NCBI GenBank assembly: GCA_002049455.2
Contig: KV918835.1
Location: 62,001-126,000 of the forward strand
Source: Porphyra umbilicalis
Taxonomy: Eukaryota; Rhodophyta; Bangiophyceae; Bangiales; Bangiaceae
Length of the DNA stretch: 64,000 nucleotides
Direction of reading: 5' to 3'
Shown: positions 63,222 to 64,000 of the stretch, in pieces
Layout: each line of letters starts with the position of its first letter
How positions within the stretch are numbered: the stretch's first letter is position 1
Program-made: the position numbers and the translations under genes
The notes under the pieces: generated by a model
What the model was told of the DNA's origin: nothing
Databases searched by the model: none
The model's input: only the letters and a program-made list of their open reading frames with translations

Positions 63222-63998
63222 CTACGATCCACGCAACATGACAGAGCAAAACGTGTGCACCTCGTTATATCCAAACCGCTGTCCTCGCCCAGCCCGCTTC
63301 ACGCGCTCCTCGCGAAGCTGGTCACGGAGTGCTGCCCACCCACCGGCTCTGCTCGCAGCCTTGGCAATTGCTCGGCGCTTGGCGAGCATGGAAGAAGATG
63401 CCCGTCCAAAATGCTGCTTCTTGTCCAGCTCGCGTCGTTCAGGCTGGCCCTGTTGAAGCTTTTTGAGCGCGATGGTGGAACCAACACCTTCTTCCCAAGA
63501 CCGCTCGACGACATCCATCATGAGCTCCCAGTCACGGGGAAGCCGCTCCATTGCAATTGGCTTAACACGGATCTGCAGGGCAGCGGATGAGCTCTGCTTA
63601 CGAGGATGAACGCTGCAAGTGCACGAAGAACAACCGCTAGCACTGGTGACCATAGACGGTGGCAAGTTCCCTGCGGGCAGCGCGCTTGACCGCATCGGCT
63701 GGGACCTTGCCGCCTCGAGAATCGGTTGCCCAAAAGAAGCACTGGCAAGAACCGAGGCCGACTGAACGAACTGGGCGGCCAAATCCACGGAGGCAGCGCC
63801 TCGGCGATGGGCTTCTTTGATGTTCTTGAGCCGAGCCTCGATGGAGTTGCAAAGCGCGCGGACCGGCGCAGATATTTGTTGCTGCCGTCGACCAGCCACG
63901 AGAGCGTGCGCGAGACGCAAATGACCGTCAATGTTGTCAGGAAGAGGACGCGGTACAAAAGCACGGTTCAACGGGTTCACGGCAGCGGCAATCCCCAC
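63222..63998 (-). CDS. Gene B of the repeat element, copy 2, GCR1_C-like C-terminus (partial)
   Basis: 5' part off the window; stop at 63,222. It reads through the same VNPLNRAFVPRPL and QISAPVRALCNS segments as copy 1, then a region absent from copy 1: RVKPIAMERLPRDWELMMDV, ERSWEEGVGSTIALKKLQQG, KKQHFGRASSSMLAKRRAIA, KAASRAGGW. A Trp-Glu-x-Gly-type helix, a Leu-rich helix and a basic R(R/A)xxIxxxI helix in this order resemble the GCR1_C DNA-binding domain found in fungal transcription factors and in Crypton recombinases. The resemblance is by eye and weak, but it makes a DNA-binding role the best guess. Continues past the window edge. Confidence 0.45.
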   Translation of the reverse strand: MGIAAAVNPLNRAFVPRPLPDNIDGHLRLAHALVAGRRQQQISAPVRALCNSIEARLKNIKEAHRRGAASVDLAAQFVQSASVLASASFGQPILEAARSQPMRSSALPAGNLPPSMVTSASGCSSCTCSVHPRKQSSSAALQIRVKPIAMERLPRDWELMMDVVERSWEEGVGSTIALKKLQQGQPERRELDKKQHFGRASSSMLAKRRAIAKAASRAGGWAALRDQLREERVKRAGRGQRFGYNEVHTFCSVMLRGS

Positions 63999-64000
63999 GA

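Larger units (their letters stand above)
58569..64000 (-). mobile_element. Unclassified mobile-type repeat, copy 2 (runs off window)
   Basis: Same orientation and order as 38,799-45,473: shared left end, ORF1 with 60-bp array, 306-bp repeats, spacer, gene B. The junction at ~58,898 joins what is 39,118 to what is 39,963 in copy 1, so ~840 bp are missing here. The last base of the window corresponds to about 45,473. The left end interrupts the separase-like coding sequence. Confidence 0.8.

Noticed and set aside
38799-64000. The large repeat as a retroelement or Polinton-type element
   Set aside because: No reverse transcriptase, RNase H, integrase, DNA polymerase B or capsid-like protein is recognised in either copy; the class is left open.

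Overview
The window looks like nuclear DNA of a photosynthetic eukaryote, most likely a bangiophyte red alga (Porphyra/Pyropia type). This is inference. The grounds are: very GC-rich genes with few introns (about 70-630 bp) that mostly begin GTACGT or GTATGT; nuclear genes for plastid proteins with transit-peptide-like N-termini (FabZ, Der/EngA, an LPA1-like PSII assembly factor); mitochondrial proteins (mS35, a LYR protein); and a tRNA-Ser gene that appears to carry three small introns, two outside the anticodon loop, a layout otherwise known from the red alga Cyanidioschyzon.

The left part, about 1.6-27.6 kb, is ordinary gene-dense sequence. In order it holds: a giant alanine-rich coiled-coil protein (+), tRNA-Ser(UGA) (-), Der/EngA GTPase (-), a LYR-motif protein (+), an LPA1-like protein (-), calmodulin (+), the MOCS3/UBA4 E1-sulfurtransferase (-), FabZ (+), a hypothetical coiled-coil protein (-), a CAMK-family kinase (+) and mitochondrial ribosomal protein mS35 (-). 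Three pairs are divergent: Der/LYR, MOCS3/FabZ and hypothetical/kinase. Several genes change reading frame at G or C homopolymers. These may be assembly miscalls or true length polymorphism.

From about 27.6 kb the window is accessory and repeat-rich. It holds a 181-bp satellite array, a degenerate ~110-bp array, a Ulp1/C48-type protease gene with decapeptide repeats, a diverged dispersed repeat, and a foldback element with ~275-bp arms. A large unclassified mobile-type repeat is present twice in the same orientation (about 38.80-45.47 kb and 58.57-64.00 kb, the second running off the window). It carries a minus-strand ORF1 with a 60-bp/20-residue helical repeat array, 306-bp tandem repeats upstream of ORF1, and a second gene whose fuller copy resembles GCR1_C-type DNA-binding domains. 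Beside the first copy lie a Crypton-type tyrosine recombinase gene and a RecQ-family helicase gene in tandem. Right of them are a single N, an alanine-rich hypothetical gene, and a separase (C50) catalytic region whose upstream side abuts the second repeat copy.

The best candidates for something undescribed are the multiply interrupted tRNA, the recombinase-RecQ pair next to the repeated GCR1-like element, and the poly-C tracts that sit directly upstream of three neighbouring start codons.
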